From the NCBI RefSeq assembly GCF_011601265.1, contig NZ_JAAOLX010000004.1, forward strand, positions 186,001 to 250,000: DNA of 64,000 nucleotides, written 5' to 3'. How positions within the stretch are numbered: position 1 is the first letter of the stretch; every line of letters begins with the position of its first letter. The position numbers and the translations under genes were made by a program. This stretch comes from Iodobacter violaceini. Its GTDB lineage: Bacteria > Pseudomonadota > Gammaproteobacteria > Burkholderiales > Chitinibacteraceae. This document shows, piece by piece, positions 1 through 8,915 of the stretch. Below the pieces are notes generated by a model. The model saw nothing but the letters and a program-made list of their open reading frames with translations, made no database searches and had not been told where the DNA came from.

Positions 1-382
1 CTGTGCCTGTCACTACAAAAGAGAGAGCCATCGGATAGAGATAAATCGTGCGTAATACGCCCTCGCCTCGAATTTTTTGATCTAAAAAAATAGCCAGCCC
101 AATACCTATGGCCATTCCGCTGCCAATAAATAAGCCTGCAAATATAAATAAATTTTTTACCGCAACCCACCAGCGCTCATTCTCAAACAGCACCTGATAC
201 TGAGCCAAACCAGCCCATTCTAAATTGGGCATTAATCTTGAAACAGTAAATGACAAATAGCCATTCCAAAGAATAAAACCATAAAGAAAAATCAAAGTTA
301 AAAGAAAAGAAGGAGCAAGTACGAGGCGCGGCAGCCAGCGCTCCGCGAAACCATAGTGTGCTTCCTGAGCGGATACAGACAT
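1..382 (-). CDS. Sugar ABC transporter permease, MalF/UgpA-like (3' part outside window)
   Basis: Partial gene running off the left edge; 127 codons of the N-terminus are readable from an ATG whose complement is at 380-382, preceded by a GGAG ribosome site 7 bases upstream. The protein starts MSVSAQEAHYGFAERWLPRL and shows a first membrane helix at about residues 20-40 and a second at about 73-95, as expected for an inner-membrane permease of a carbohydrate ABC importer. It lies about 110 bases downstream of a sugar-binding protein gene on the same strand, the usual binding protein then permease order, similar to the glucose/mannose gtsABC type. The substrate cannot be read from sequence. The transmembrane core and EAA loop are outside the window. 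Confidence 0.85.
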   Translation of the reverse strand, partial: MSVSAQEAHYGFAERWLPRLVLAPSFLLTLIFLYGFILWNGYLSFTVSRLMPNLEWAGLAQYQVLFENERWWVAVKNLFIFAGLFIGSGMAIGIGLAIFLDQKIRGEGVLRTIYLYPMALSFVVTGT

Positions 383-492
383 TGTTTTCTCCAGAACTGG
401 CTATCCGGCACGCGGGAAAGACAAATTTGTAAGTAAGATAAGGGCAAAACAGGGGGCAGCCCTGCGGCTGCCAGCCCCGTTTATCACAGCAT

Positions 493-1737
493 TTATTTCA
501 CTTTTGCTGCCGCAGCCAATTTAACGCTCGCTTGCTGAGCCGTCATGGCGTCATCATTCCAAAATTGCGAAATCACATCGGCTACTGCGCCTTGAGTCGC
601 TGAATGCATGGCCATGCCATGAGCCCAGGAAGGCAGTAACGATCCTTTGGCAGAGGTGGCTTTAAAATCTTCGGCGGATTTTTTGCCACAATCATCAAAC
701 TTACTCATATCCAGGCCCTGCCGGACAGGAATTGAGCCTTTATTCAGATTAAAGATTTCCTGAAACTCCGGGCTCATTAAAGTAACGGCTAAATCTTTCT
801 GCCCTTTTTCAGCGTCTTTATTGGGCAGTTTAAACATGGCAAAGCTATCGATATTAAAGGTGTAAGCCGCCGCAGTACCTGGCGCTGCCACACAGAGAAA
901 ATCTTTACCCGGCACTTTGCCCGCAGCGAGAAATTCACCCTTGGCCCAATCCCCCATAATTTGCATGGCGGCTTTGCCATTAATGACCATAGACGTGGCT
1001 AAATTCCACTCCCGCCCCGGGGCATTTTTATCGGTATAAGGTTTTAGTTTTTTATAGGTAGTCAGCGCGTTAATCATACTGGCGCTTTTTAAAGTGGCAG
1101 GGTCGAGCTGAATAAACGCTTTTTTGTAAAAATCACTGCCGCCAACACCTAAGGCGACCGCTTCAAATACCGTAGCATCCTGCCAGGGCTGGCCGCCATA
1201 GGCAAGCGGCTGAATACCGGCTTTTTGCAAGGCATCCGCAGTTTTAAAAAACTCATCCCAGGTTGTTGGCACTCTGGCATTTGCTTTTTTAAGTAACTCC
1301 GGATTAACCCACAGCCAATTAACACGATGCACATTAACCGGGGCGGCTACATAACTGCCTTTGTATTTCATTGCGCTGGCCACCACAGGCGGCAGTAATT
1401 TATCCCAGCCTTCTTTTTTTGCCACATCGTCTAAAGAGGCTAAAACACCTTCATTTCCCCATTCCTGAATGGATGGCCCTTTAATTTGGGCTGCTGCTGG
1501 CGGCTGGCCTGATACGACGCGTGTTTTAAGCGCAGTCATTGCGTTATCGCCAGCCCCGCCTGCCACGGCAAAATCTTTCCATTTATGGCCTTTGGCTTCC
1601 AGCATTTTTTTAAGTTCTACAGCCGCTTTTGCCTCACCACCGGAAGTCCACCAGTGCAATACTTCAACATCCGCGGCATGCACGGAAAACGCAATTGAAA
1701 AGCTCGCCGCCAACAAACTCACCTTCAGTTTCTGCAT
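493..1737 (-). CDS. Carbohydrate ABC transporter substrate-binding protein
   Basis: Periplasmic sugar-binding protein of 414 residues that delivers its ligand to the downstream permease. I chose the ATG at 1737 (MQKLKVSLLAASFSIAFSVH) because it has an AAGGA ribosome site about 7 bases upstream and opens directly with a classical signal peptide ending near AFSVHA. An in-frame start 10 codons earlier lacks such a site. The mature N-terminus (ADVEVLHWWTSGGEAKAAVE) and the internal MGDWAKGEF motif are typical of the family 1 binding proteins close to Pseudomonas GtsA (glucose/mannose). It sits directly after a two-component system, which probably controls it. The sugar specificity is inferred only from family resemblance. 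Confidence 0.9.
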   Translation of the reverse strand: MQKLKVSLLAASFSIAFSVHAADVEVLHWWTSGGEAKAAVELKKMLEAKGHKWKDFAVAGGAGDNAMTALKTRVVSGQPPAAAQIKGPSIQEWGNEGVLASLDDVAKKEGWDKLLPPVVASAMKYKGSYVAAPVNVHRVNWLWVNPELLKKANARVPTTWDEFFKTADALQKAGIQPLAYGGQPWQDATVFEAVALGVGGSDFYKKAFIQLDPATLKSASMINALTTYKKLKPYTDKNAPGREWNLATSMVINGKAAMQIMGDWAKGEFLAAGKVPGKDFLCVAAPGTAAAYTFNIDSFAMFKLPNKDAEKGQKDLAVTLMSPEFQEIFNLNKGSIPVRQGLDMSKFDDCGKKSAEDFKATSAKGSLLPSWAHGMAMHSATQGAVADVISQFWNDDAMTAQQASVKLAAAAKVK

Positions 1738-1810
1738 TATCGTATTCCTTATGTTGGGTACGCACATTGCTGACTATGTGTGCTCCAATTACTGTAGATG
1801 GGCAATATAG

Positions 1811-1864
1811 TCATTTAAATGAGGCGAAACACGATTGGGCGATAACCTTAAGGCAAATGCCTTA
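1811..1864. promoter_or_regulatory. Palindromes upstream of the sugar transporter, candidate operator
   Basis: The 175-base spacer between the response regulator and the binding protein holds two perfect inverted repeats. One is TCATTTAAATGA at 1811-1822. The other is TAAGGCA-AA-TGCCTTA at 1849-1864, a 7-2-7 arrangement about 110 bases upstream of the transporter start. The second has the geometry of a dimeric regulator site. Assignment to the adjacent FixJ-type regulator is inference. Confidence 0.4.
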
Positions 1865-1912
1865 TTAAACCCAAACCAACACAGGAATAGCGTTTTATTA
1901 TAAATACAGAAA

Positions 1913-2521
1913 TTAAATCTCTGAAATTTGCACCCCTTTCAGCGAAGCAGCAAGCCCCCCCGCAGAACGCACTTTTAATTTGGTGTAAATACGTGCGCGG
2001 TGTACTTCTACCGTTTTAATACTGATATCTAATTCATCAGCAATTTGCTTATTTAAACGCCCGGTGAGTAATTCACGCAGCACTTCGCGCTCACGCGGTG
2101 TCAGGCTTTCAAGACGCTCATCCAAAGACTGACGGGCATTCCAGGCGCTGCGCGCTTCTTCATCACGGGAAAGGCAGGCTTCAATTCTGGACACCAGCAG
2201 GCCGTAATCGCATGGTTTTTCCAGGAAATCCATAACGCCATCTTTCACTGCGGCAACAGCCATTGGTACATCAGCATGGCCTGTTAAGAAAATAACCGGC
2301 GGCAAATAGAACGCATTTTTTAATTCGGCATACAGCTCTAAACCACTCATGCCCGTCATGCGGACATCAATAATCAGGCAGCTGTATTCCGATGCATCTG
2401 ATTCATTTAAAAAATGCTCTGCCGATTCAAAACCAAAAACAGGCCACTGATGCGCTTCGAATAAAATTTGCAGCGCATCACGAACAGCGGAGTCATCATC
2501 AATTACAGCGATTGGTCGCAT
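1913..2521 (-). CDS. FixJ/NarL-type two-component response regulator
   Basis: Response regulator of 202 residues. The receiver domain covers about residues 1-120, with the acidic pocket at Asp8-Asp10, the phospho-acceptor Asp52 in LIIDVRMTGMSG, a conserved Thr in FLTGHAD and a Lys in FLEKPCD. A LuxR-type helix-turn-helix follows at about 137-198 (LTPREREVLRELLTGRLNKQ). This architecture matches FixJ, TtrR and DctR. It lies 120 bases downstream of a histidine kinase gene on the same strand, so the two form a cognate pair, and it is followed by the sugar transporter genes. Control of that transporter is likely from position but not shown; FixJ-type regulators also serve dicarboxylate uptake (DctSR). 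Confidence 0.92.
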   Translation of the reverse strand: MRPIAVIDDDSAVRDALQILFEAHQWPVFGFESAEHFLNESDASEYSCLIIDVRMTGMSGLELYAELKNAFYLPPVIFLTGHADVPMAVAAVKDGVMDFLEKPCDYGLLVSRIEACLSRDEEARSAWNARQSLDERLESLTPREREVLRELLTGRLNKQIADELDISIKTVEVHRARIYTKLKVRSAGGLAASLKGVQISEI

Positions 2522-2578
2522 AACAATTACCTTTCAAGATAGTAATACTGAAGAGGGCCAGGAAATCCACTTTGGCTG

Positions 2579-2601
2579 ATTCCCGGCCAAACGCCGGGAA
2601 T
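2579..2601. other. Hairpin between histidine kinase and response regulator
   Basis: Perfect 9-base-pair stem (ATTCCCGGC / GCCGGGAAT) with a 5-base loop in the spacer between the kinase and regulator genes. No U-tract follows on either strand, so a terminator is unlikely. It could be an RNA-processing or stability element on the bicistronic transcript. Confidence 0.5.
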
Positions 2602-2641
2602 AAACATTAAATCAGTGGCACATCACTGCCCCGGCTCTCAT

Positions 2642-4909
2642 TTAAGATAAAACAACAGGAAGACGGAAAATAAAACAACTGCCGCCATCAGGATTTGCCT
2701 GAATTTTTAAATGCCCCTGATGTTGTTCAATCACAGAGCGGCAAATATTCAGACCAATCCCCATTCCCTCGGGCTTACTGGTATAAAAAGACTGGAACAA
2801 TAACGCCGGGTTTTCAATTCCAGACCCCCGGTCGGCCACACACACTTCAAGCCAGTCTTTACCTGCATAAGCGCTGACCCGGATTTCTCTTTGTGCCACA
2901 GGCGTTTCCAGCATGGCCTCCATACCATTCTTAATTAAATTAAATAGCACTTGTTCCAGCATCACGCCATCACCCATTACCTTAGGCAGGGCGGGGCTTA
3001 AATCCAGAACAATACGGCTTTGATATTTTCGGGCCATTGGCTCGAGCAATTGCATAACCACACCCAGCAACTCGGCAAAATCACAGAGTTCGCTGCGCGA
3101 AGCACGCCGGGAAGAGAAATTACGAATCCCGCTGATAATTTGCCCTGCACGCCGGGCCTGCTCACCCATTTTGGCCAGAATATGCCTGACCGAATTTTTT
3201 TCATCACGGGATAAGATTTCTTCCCCGGCTGCAGCATAGCCCGCAATTGCCGCCAAAGGCTGATTAAGCTCATGTGCAAGGCTTGATGCCAGCTCGCCCA
3301 TACTGACTAATCTGGCCGTATGCTGGAGTTTTTCTTCCCTTGCCCGCTCTTCTTCAGCAATTTGCCGTCTTTCAGTAATATCGGCGGCGATTTCCAGCCA
3401 GGCCACCAGCCCGTCCACCCACTGAATCCGCCGGCGCTGCACCAGAAACCAGCGGCCACTGATCGGATCCTGCCGCTCTGCGGAGGCCTCTCCAATCGGT
3501 AAGAGCGGCCACATACAGCACTCCCCGTCTGCCTGCAGTGGGAAGGTATGGCTATGGTGCCGGTTACGGTAGCGCACGATGCCACTATCCACATCAAACA
3601 CCGATACAGCCGCATCCAGGCCTTCCAGTACAGTAAGCAGCTGCTTGCGTGATTCAGCCAGCGCCTCACGCTCACTTTGCAGCTCGGTCACATCATATAA
3701 AGAAGCCATCCAGCCACGGTGCTCTCCCCGCCCGTCCACGAGGCGTGAAGAATAAAGACGCACATCAAAACGCTCGCCATCCCGGCGCATAAAACGCAGT
3801 GCAAAGCCGCTGACAGGGCACTCCCCCGACAAGAGGGAATTCCAGGCCGCAGCACAGGCCGCGAGTTCTTCCGGCGCCCAATAAGGCATAGGGGACGATT
3901 TACCCAGCAGCTCGGCTTGCGATCTGCCCACCATGCTGCAAAACGCCAGGTTTGCGTAAATCAAATGCCCGGAAGTATTAATGGCCAGCAAGCCGGTGGT
4001 GAGTGAATCCTCCATCGCTGCACGAAAACGCATCTCATCCCGTAAGGCGCCTTCTGCCTGCTGGCGCTGCTGCATCCGTTTTTTCAGCAGGCTAAGCGCC
4101 CACAACAAAGCCACCAGCAATACAAACACCACGCACAGCAACCAGAGCTGGGTCACTGATGTTTTTTCATGCCGCACACTGGCCCGTAATTTCAGACCAT
4201 GGCCCAGTGGCTCAAAACCCACAGACCGGCTTATCCCTGTCAGGCTTGTCCGTGCATCATGGGGAGCCAGCACATTCCCTTTTCCATCCAGCAAGGATAA
4301 ATCGTAGCGCTGCACCATCCACCATGGCACCCGCTGCTGCAAAATAGCAGGCAGAGCATATGCAGCCAGCACAGAGCCCAGATACACGGTGCCTTTAAAA
4401 ATGGGTACAACCAGCACGATCTGAGCCACTTTAGGATCGCCAGCCATAATCACATTGGAATATAAAACATAGCCCAGCGTGGCCGCGCCATCGAGCACCT
4501 CCAGCAGCAGGGGATCATCCAGAGGCACCAGGCTTTGCGGGCGCGAGCTGTACGCCGGTAAGCCCCAAACACGATTCCCTCCGGAATTAACATAATCAAC
4601 CGAGAGCATTTCGGGCGACGCACGCAACAAGCTGTCGGCTCTGGCGCGAAAGTCCTCCTCGCGCAAAGCATTCGCCGAAATACCATAAGCCAGGTTTTCA
4701 ATCGCATTCTGATTAGTTTGCAAGTGCAGGCGCAGGCCCTGCTCCTGCCAAAGCAAATCCTGAGACAAGACTGTATCCTGTGCGTTTCTGGCCTGGCGAA
4801 AATCAAGCCAGACGAAGCTTGTCAGCGCCAGCAGCACCAGGCTGATCGAGATATAGGCGAGCCACCACAGCCAATGCTGACCAGCCCGGCGCATCAGGGA
4901 AGAATTCAT
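2642..4909 (-). CDS. Membrane sensor histidine kinase with PAS domains
   Basis: Sensor kinase of 755 residues. Two membrane helices (about residues 14-32 and 255-273) bracket a periplasmic sensing domain of about 220 residues. Two PAS-like domains (about 290-415 and 420-515) and a short coiled stretch follow. The HisKA dimerisation helix carries the phospho-acceptor His546 in LAHELNQPLAAIAGY. The ATPase domain has the N-box (NLIKNGMEAM), G1 (DRGSG) and G2 (GMGIGL). The layout resembles DctB/DctS-type kinases that pair with FixJ-family regulators, which fits the downstream gene. The ligand is unknown; the following sugar ABC transporter makes a sugar plausible, a C4-dicarboxylate is the alternative. 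Confidence 0.9.
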   Translation of the reverse strand: MNSSLMRRAGQHWLWWLAYISISLVLLALTSFVWLDFRQARNAQDTVLSQDLLWQEQGLRLHLQTNQNAIENLAYGISANALREEDFRARADSLLRASPEMLSVDYVNSGGNRVWGLPAYSSRPQSLVPLDDPLLLEVLDGAATLGYVLYSNVIMAGDPKVAQIVLVVPIFKGTVYLGSVLAAYALPAILQQRVPWWMVQRYDLSLLDGKGNVLAPHDARTSLTGISRSVGFEPLGHGLKLRASVRHEKTSVTQLWLLCVVFVLLVALLWALSLLKKRMQQRQQAEGALRDEMRFRAAMEDSLTTGLLAINTSGHLIYANLAFCSMVGRSQAELLGKSSPMPYWAPEELAACAAAWNSLLSGECPVSGFALRFMRRDGERFDVRLYSSRLVDGRGEHRGWMASLYDVTELQSEREALAESRKQLLTVLEGLDAAVSVFDVDSGIVRYRNRHHSHTFPLQADGECCMWPLLPIGEASAERQDPISGRWFLVQRRRIQWVDGLVAWLEIAADITERRQIAEEERAREEKLQHTARLVSMGELASSLAHELNQPLAAIAGYAAAGEEILSRDEKNSVRHILAKMGEQARRAGQIISGIRNFSSRRASRSELCDFAELLGVVMQLLEPMARKYQSRIVLDLSPALPKVMGDGVMLEQVLFNLIKNGMEAMLETPVAQREIRVSAYAGKDWLEVCVADRGSGIENPALLFQSFYTSKPEGMGIGLNICRSVIEQHQGHLKIQANPDGGSCFIFRLPVVLS

Positions 4910-5067
4910 AGTTGGCCAGCTTGGGGCATAAAGGAAAAAAACATCTTGGCCAGTTCAGTGCTTCAGAAATAACATTATTTTTATGACATTGACGTGATCA
5001 GTACACGCAAACATGTGAGGAGGATAGGGTGCATTGTAACGAGTCCCCATATGGTAAAACCCTAAGG

Positions 5068-5103
5068 CAAAAAAAACGCCGGAGCAAATTGCCCCGGCGT
5101 TTC
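5068..5103 (-). terminator. Rho-independent terminator after the BI-1 family gene
   Basis: On the minus strand a stem of AACGCCGGGGC / GCTCCGGCGTT type with a short loop is followed by eight T residues. It lies about 105 bases downstream of the 5206 stop codon. The remainder of the roughly 300-base spacer 4910-5205 shows no other feature; it must also contain the kinase promoter. Confidence 0.85.
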
Positions 5104-5205
5104 TCATCAATCAAGCTGTAAATCAAGAGCAAAAAACATTATTCACCTGCAGAAACAAAGACTTACAAAGAAAACAGAAAATAGTTTTCAGCCTTTATTT
5201 CTGAA

Positions 5206-5886
5206 TTAATCGCGGCTGTTACCTGTGAAAGCCATGATTAAATTCAACAAACTGGTAAATAAATTATAAACATTTAAATAAAGACTCAGCGTAGCGCTCA
5301 CATAATTGGTTTCGCCACCATTTACGATCCGGCTTACGTCATACAAAATAAAGCCAGAAAAAATCATCACGGCTACGGCAGAAATAGTCAAAGACAGCGC
5401 AGGGATCTGGAAGAAAATATTAGCCAATGCAGCCAGAATAATCACCACCAGGCCAATCATTAAGAATTTCCCCATAAAGGAGAAGTCTTTCTTCGTGACC
5501 GTTGCTATCGTCGCCAGCGTAAAGAAAATAGCCCCTGTACCGATAGCAGCCATGGCAATCATTTCTGCACCGTTGCTGAAGCGTAAAGCCATTTGCAACA
5601 TTTGTGACAGCCACAAACCCATAAATCCGGTATAGGCCAGCAAAATAAACACGCCGGCAGCGCTTTCTTTGGTTTTTTCAATGGCGTAGAAAGAACCAAA
5701 GCTAATGGCCATAAAGACAATAAAGCCCATCATGGGTGACATGCGGAACTGCATGGCAATACCCAGGAAAGCGCCAATGGCTGTTGGTACCATGGTCAGT
5801 GCCAACATAAAATAAGTATTGCGTAATACGCGATTACGCTCGGCCGACAGCGCGGAGCTGCCATAAGCGGTAGTATTTAATTGCAT
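5206..5886 (-). CDS. Bax inhibitor-1/YccA family integral membrane protein
   Basis: Inner-membrane protein of 226 residues with about seven hydrophobic helices, typical of the BI-1/YccA/YbhL (UPF0005) family. The start at 5886 (MQLNTTAYGSSALSAERNRV) has a GGAGAG ribosome site and gives the family length; the longer reading adds 24 unrelated residues. The family helix features are visible: RNTYFMLALTMVPTAIGA at the start, GFMGLWLSQML mid-protein and the C-terminal LYLNVYNLFTSLLNLI. In E. coli YccA binds and restrains the FtsH protease, and other members are proposed calcium/proton channels. No operon partner: the neighbouring gene is a coenzyme-A hydrolase 68 bases upstream. Confidence 0.92.
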   Translation of the reverse strand: MQLNTTAYGSSALSAERNRVLRNTYFMLALTMVPTAIGAFLGIAMQFRMSPMMGFIVFMAISFGSFYAIEKTKESAAGVFILLAYTGFMGLWLSQMLQMALRFSNGAEMIAMAAIGTGAIFFTLATIATVTKKDFSFMGKFLMIGLVVIILAALANIFFQIPALSLTISAVAVMIFSGFILYDVSRIVNGGETNYVSATLSLYLNVYNLFTSLLNLIMAFTGNSRD

Positions 5887-5954
5887 TATCGTGTCTCTCC
5901 ATTCGCACGGACTGGCCGTGTATGTCAGATAGATTGGTGTGATATAAAAAAGTT

Positions 5955-7022
5955 TCAAGGAGATTGAAAGAAAGATTCAATATCTGCAACTTTTACCATG
6001 GTAAGTGCTTTTGGTGACCATTGCGGCTGATCATCCCTGTCGATAAGTTTAGCACGCACCCCTTCATGAAAATCACCGTGCCGCAAACAATTTCTTGCAC
6101 CTATCCACTCCATTTCCACCACTTCATCGTAAGAAAGCGCTTGTGCCCGCTGCGCCATTTCCCACGTCAGATAAATAGAAGTGGGTGATCCTGCTGCCTG
6201 CAGTGCCGCAGCCTGGCGCAAAGCGAGTGCATCACCCTGATAATTTTGAATCCGCCCACAAATAGCCAGCAAATCATCCCCCTCACAGATAGCGGCCACT
6301 TCGTCTGCCAGAGGCAGCCATACCGGCTCAGGCAAGGGGCAGGGCCAGGCCGCTGACAGCGCCGCAAGCGCACCGGAAGCCAGCTCTGCATCACGCTCAC
6401 CCACGCCATTCCAGGGCAAGGCTTGTAAAGTAGCGATCAAGTCAGCAAAAGAGCACGATGGCAAAGCAAACTCTGCCGCGCCAAAAGCCAACGCATCTGC
6501 CGCATTCAGGCGGCTTCCTGTCAGCGCCAATAAGCGCCCCATCCGGCCTTCTAACTGTTGCAGCCAAAAACTGGCACCCACATCAGGAAACAAACCAATA
6601 CTGATTTCCGGCATGGCTAACACGCTGGATTCCGTGACGATGCGATGGCTGGACGCTGCAAAAATCCCCCAGCCGCCGCCCATGACAATGCCGTTCCCCC
6701 AGGCGATCACGGGCTTAGGATAACGGTGTAATTCCCGGCAGAGATCATATTCATGGCGGAAAAAATCATCGCCTTCATGTAAAAATTCAGGCTGACTCAT
6801 GGCGTGGTAAAGCGCACGAATATCGCCGCCCGCACAAAAAGCCCGCTCACCCTCACCGCGCACCAGTACCGCCACCAGCGACGGATCATGCCGCCATGCC
6901 TCAATCTGCTCACGGATCTTCAAAACCATAGGCAAGCTTTGCGCATTCAGCCTGCTGGAAGCCAATAGAATTTCACCCAAAAACAAACCATTACTCAGCG
7001 CAATCTGCTGAAAATGCACCAT
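5955..7022 (-). CDS. Enoyl-CoA hydratase/isomerase family, 3-hydroxyisobutyryl-CoA hydrolase-like
   Basis: Crotonase-fold protein of 355 residues, a length typical of the HIBCH subgroup rather than of plain enoyl-CoA hydratases (about 260). The start chosen is the ATG at 7022 (MVHFQQIALSNGLFLGEILL). Motifs include the oxyanion hole region RAFCAGGDIRAL, the GGGWGIFAASSHRIVTE segment and MPEISIGLFPDVGASFWL, whose Glu and Asp match the catalytic pair of 3-hydroxyisobutyryl-CoA hydrolases. That enzyme acts in valine breakdown, but no other valine pathway gene is nearby, so a related acyl-CoA role is possible. A short palindromic repeat occupies the upstream spacer. Confidence 0.85.
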   Translation of the reverse strand: MVHFQQIALSNGLFLGEILLASSRLNAQSLPMVLKIREQIEAWRHDPSLVAVLVRGEGERAFCAGGDIRALYHAMSQPEFLHEGDDFFRHEYDLCRELHRYPKPVIAWGNGIVMGGGWGIFAASSHRIVTESSVLAMPEISIGLFPDVGASFWLQQLEGRMGRLLALTGSRLNAADALAFGAAEFALPSCSFADLIATLQALPWNGVGERDAELASGALAALSAAWPCPLPEPVWLPLADEVAAICEGDDLLAICGRIQNYQGDALALRQAAALQAAGSPTSIYLTWEMAQRAQALSYDEVVEMEWIGARNCLRHGDFHEGVRAKLIDRDDQPQWSPKALTMVKVADIESFFQSP

Positions 7023-7064
7023 CTTTATATCTCTCTTTAAAACAAGGGGAGTGCTGCCCGACAT

Positions 7065-7185
7065 AAAACCCAAGCCTTAAACCACGGAGGAAAGGGATAA
7101 CACGGCGGGCCACGGAGAAAAACACAGAGAAACAAAGTTTTCTCCATGAAACGCCGTGCCCTCTGTGTTTCAAGATTTGGGTTTT
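7065..7185. repeat. MITE-like imperfect palindrome, copy 1
   Basis: A 121-base intergenic element with inverted ends: AAAACCCAAGCCTTAAAC on the left and, reversed, AAAACCCAAATCTTGAAAC on the right, both running into CAC(G/A)GAGG. The interior is rich in CACGGAG / CTCTGTG motifs. The same motifs recur at 8809-8906 and 37311-37368. It separates tldD from the crotonase-family gene. Confidence 0.75.
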
Positions 7186-7232
7186 AACCAGAAGCTAATT
7201 ATCGCTGCGGTGTACTGATCTTAAAAAATATA

Positions 7233-8672
7233 TCAGCCCCCCGTGCCGCCCACAGTCAGGCCACCATCAATACGTAAGGTAGGCTGTCCTACGCCAACCG
7301 GCACGCTCTGGCCTTCTTTGCCACAGGTGCCCACACCCGGGTCGAGCGCCATATCGTTACCAATCATCGATACACGGGTCAGCACATCGGGGCCATTGCC
7401 GATCAGGGTTGCGCCTTTTACCGGATACATCAGTTTGCCATCCTCTACCCACCATGCTTCGGCGGCAGAGAATACGAATTTGCCGCTGGTGATATCCACC
7501 TGACCACCACCAAAGTTAGCCGCGTACAGGCCGCGCTTGATCGAGCCGATGATTTCTTCAGGCTCCGCACTGCCACCCAGCATCAGGGTATTGGTCATGC
7601 GCGGCATAGGCAGATGGGCAAAGCTTTCGCGACGGCCATTGCCGGTCAGCGGCATATTCATCAGGCGGGCATTCAGGCTGTCTTGCAGATAACCTTTTAA
7701 AATGCCGTCTTCGATCAGTACAGTGCGCTGAGTTGGGTTGCCTTCGTCGTCAATATTGAGCGAGCCACGACGATCGGCAATCGTGCCGTCATCCACCACA
7801 GTGACGCCCTTAGCCGCAACCTGCTGGCCAATCTTGCCGCTAAATGCGGAAGAACCCTTGCGGTTAAAATCGCCTTCCAGGCCATGACCAATCGCTTCGT
7901 GCAGCAAGATACCCGGCCAGCCGGAACCCAGCACAACAGTCATTTCACCGGCAGGCGCCGGACGGGCGTGTAAATTCAACACAGCCTGATCAACCGCTTT
8001 TTTCGCGTAATCCAGCACCACGGCATCATCAAAATAGCCGTAAGCAAAGCGGCCACCACCACCTGCACTGCCCTGCTCACGCAGACCGTTTTCTTCCACA
8101 ATCACCTGGATAGACAAGCGGCAGAGCGGGCGTACATCGGCAGCACGATGGCCATCGTGGCGCGCCACGTAAATCACTTCAAACTCAGAAGCGAGGCTGG
8201 CCATCACTTGCACCACGCGCTTATCTAAGCTGCGGGCAGTGCGCTCCAGTTTTTCCAGTAAGGCTACTTTAGCCAGCTCATCCAGGCTGGCCAGCGGATC
8301 AACGGGCTGATAAAGCGAGTGGCCCACAATATCCCGGCCTAATGCCACGGTGTTTTGCCCGCCCTGACGGCCAATCGCCCGCGTAGCAGCAGCGGCCTGG
8401 GTCAGCGCATTCAGGCTGATGTCATCAGAATAAGCAAATGCGGTTTTTTCACCCGATACGGCTCTCACACCCACGCCGGTATCAATATTAAAGCTGCCTG
8501 ACTTCACAATACCTTCATCCAGACTCCATGCTTCGCTGCGGCTGTATTGAAAATACAAATCAGCGTAATCAATATCGTGCGTCAGCATCTGCCCAAACAC
8601 CTGATCGAGCTTGGCATCGTCCAGATTAAAAGGCGTCAGCAACGTTTGGCGGGCAGTTTCTATGTGAGTCAT
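7233..8672 (-). CDS. tldD: Metalloprotease TldD
   Basis: 479-residue cytosolic zinc metalloprotease subunit of the TldD/TldE (PmbA) heterodimer, which degrades unfolded peptides and matures microcin B17 and CcdA in E. coli. The metal-binding motif [11 protein letters not shown] is at about residues 258-268, and the conserved GKIGQQVA and C-terminal [18 protein letters not shown] segments are present, so the protein is full length. The partner tldE is not in this window. The gene follows a nitrilase and yhdP on the same strand, a common arrangement, but a 243-base spacer with a palindromic repeat separates it from the nitrilase gene. The ribosome site at the annotated ATG is weak. Confidence 0.95.
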   Translation of the reverse strand: MTHIETARQTLLTPFNLDDAKLDQVFGQMLTHDIDYADLYFQYSRSEAWSLDEGIVKSGSFNIDTGVGVRAVSGEKTAFAYSDDISLNALTQAAAATRAIGRQGGQNTVALGRDIVGHSLYQPVDPLASLDELAKVALLEKLERTARSLDKRVVQVMASLASEFEVIYVARHDGHRAADVRPLCRLSIQVIVEENGLREQGSAGGGGRFAYGYFDDAVVLDYAKKAVDQAVLNLHARPAPAGEMTVVLGSGWPGILLHEAIGHGLEGDFNRKGSSAFSGKIGQQVAAKGVTVVDDGTIADRRGSLNIDDEGNPTQRTVLIEDGILKGYLQDSLNARLMNMPLTGNGRRESFAHLPMPRMTNTLMLGGSAEPEEIIGSIKRGLYAANFGGGQVDITSGKFVFSAAEAWWVEDGKLMYPVKGATLIGNGPDVLTRVSMIGNDMALDPGVGTCGKEGQSVPVGVGQPTLRIDGGLTVGGTGG

Positions 8673-8808
8673 TGTTTTGTCGCTTGAGTGAATCAGATTA
8701 TTGAAAGGTATTACACACTATCTTTAAGGGGCAGGGAAGGCGAGAAATCCCCCTGAAGCCCAAAGGTCTGCAGAACCCATTAGCCATTTTAGAGCGGGCA
8801 ACCGGTTT

Positions 8809-8906
8809 TAAACCTTGCACCACGGTGAACACAGCGAAAAGTAATGATTGGGTGGGTTTCTCTGTGGCACGCTGTGTCCTCGTTTTACTCTGTGGTTCAA
8901 GGTTTA
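8809..8906. repeat. MITE-like imperfect palindrome, copy 2
   Basis: A 98-base element in the tldD-nitrilase spacer. The left end is TAAACCTTGCACCACGG and the reversed right end is TAAACCTTGAACCACAGAG. It belongs to the same family as 7065-7185 and ends 9 bases before the nitrilase stop codon. Confidence 0.75.
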
Positions 8907-8915
8907 GAAAAAACG

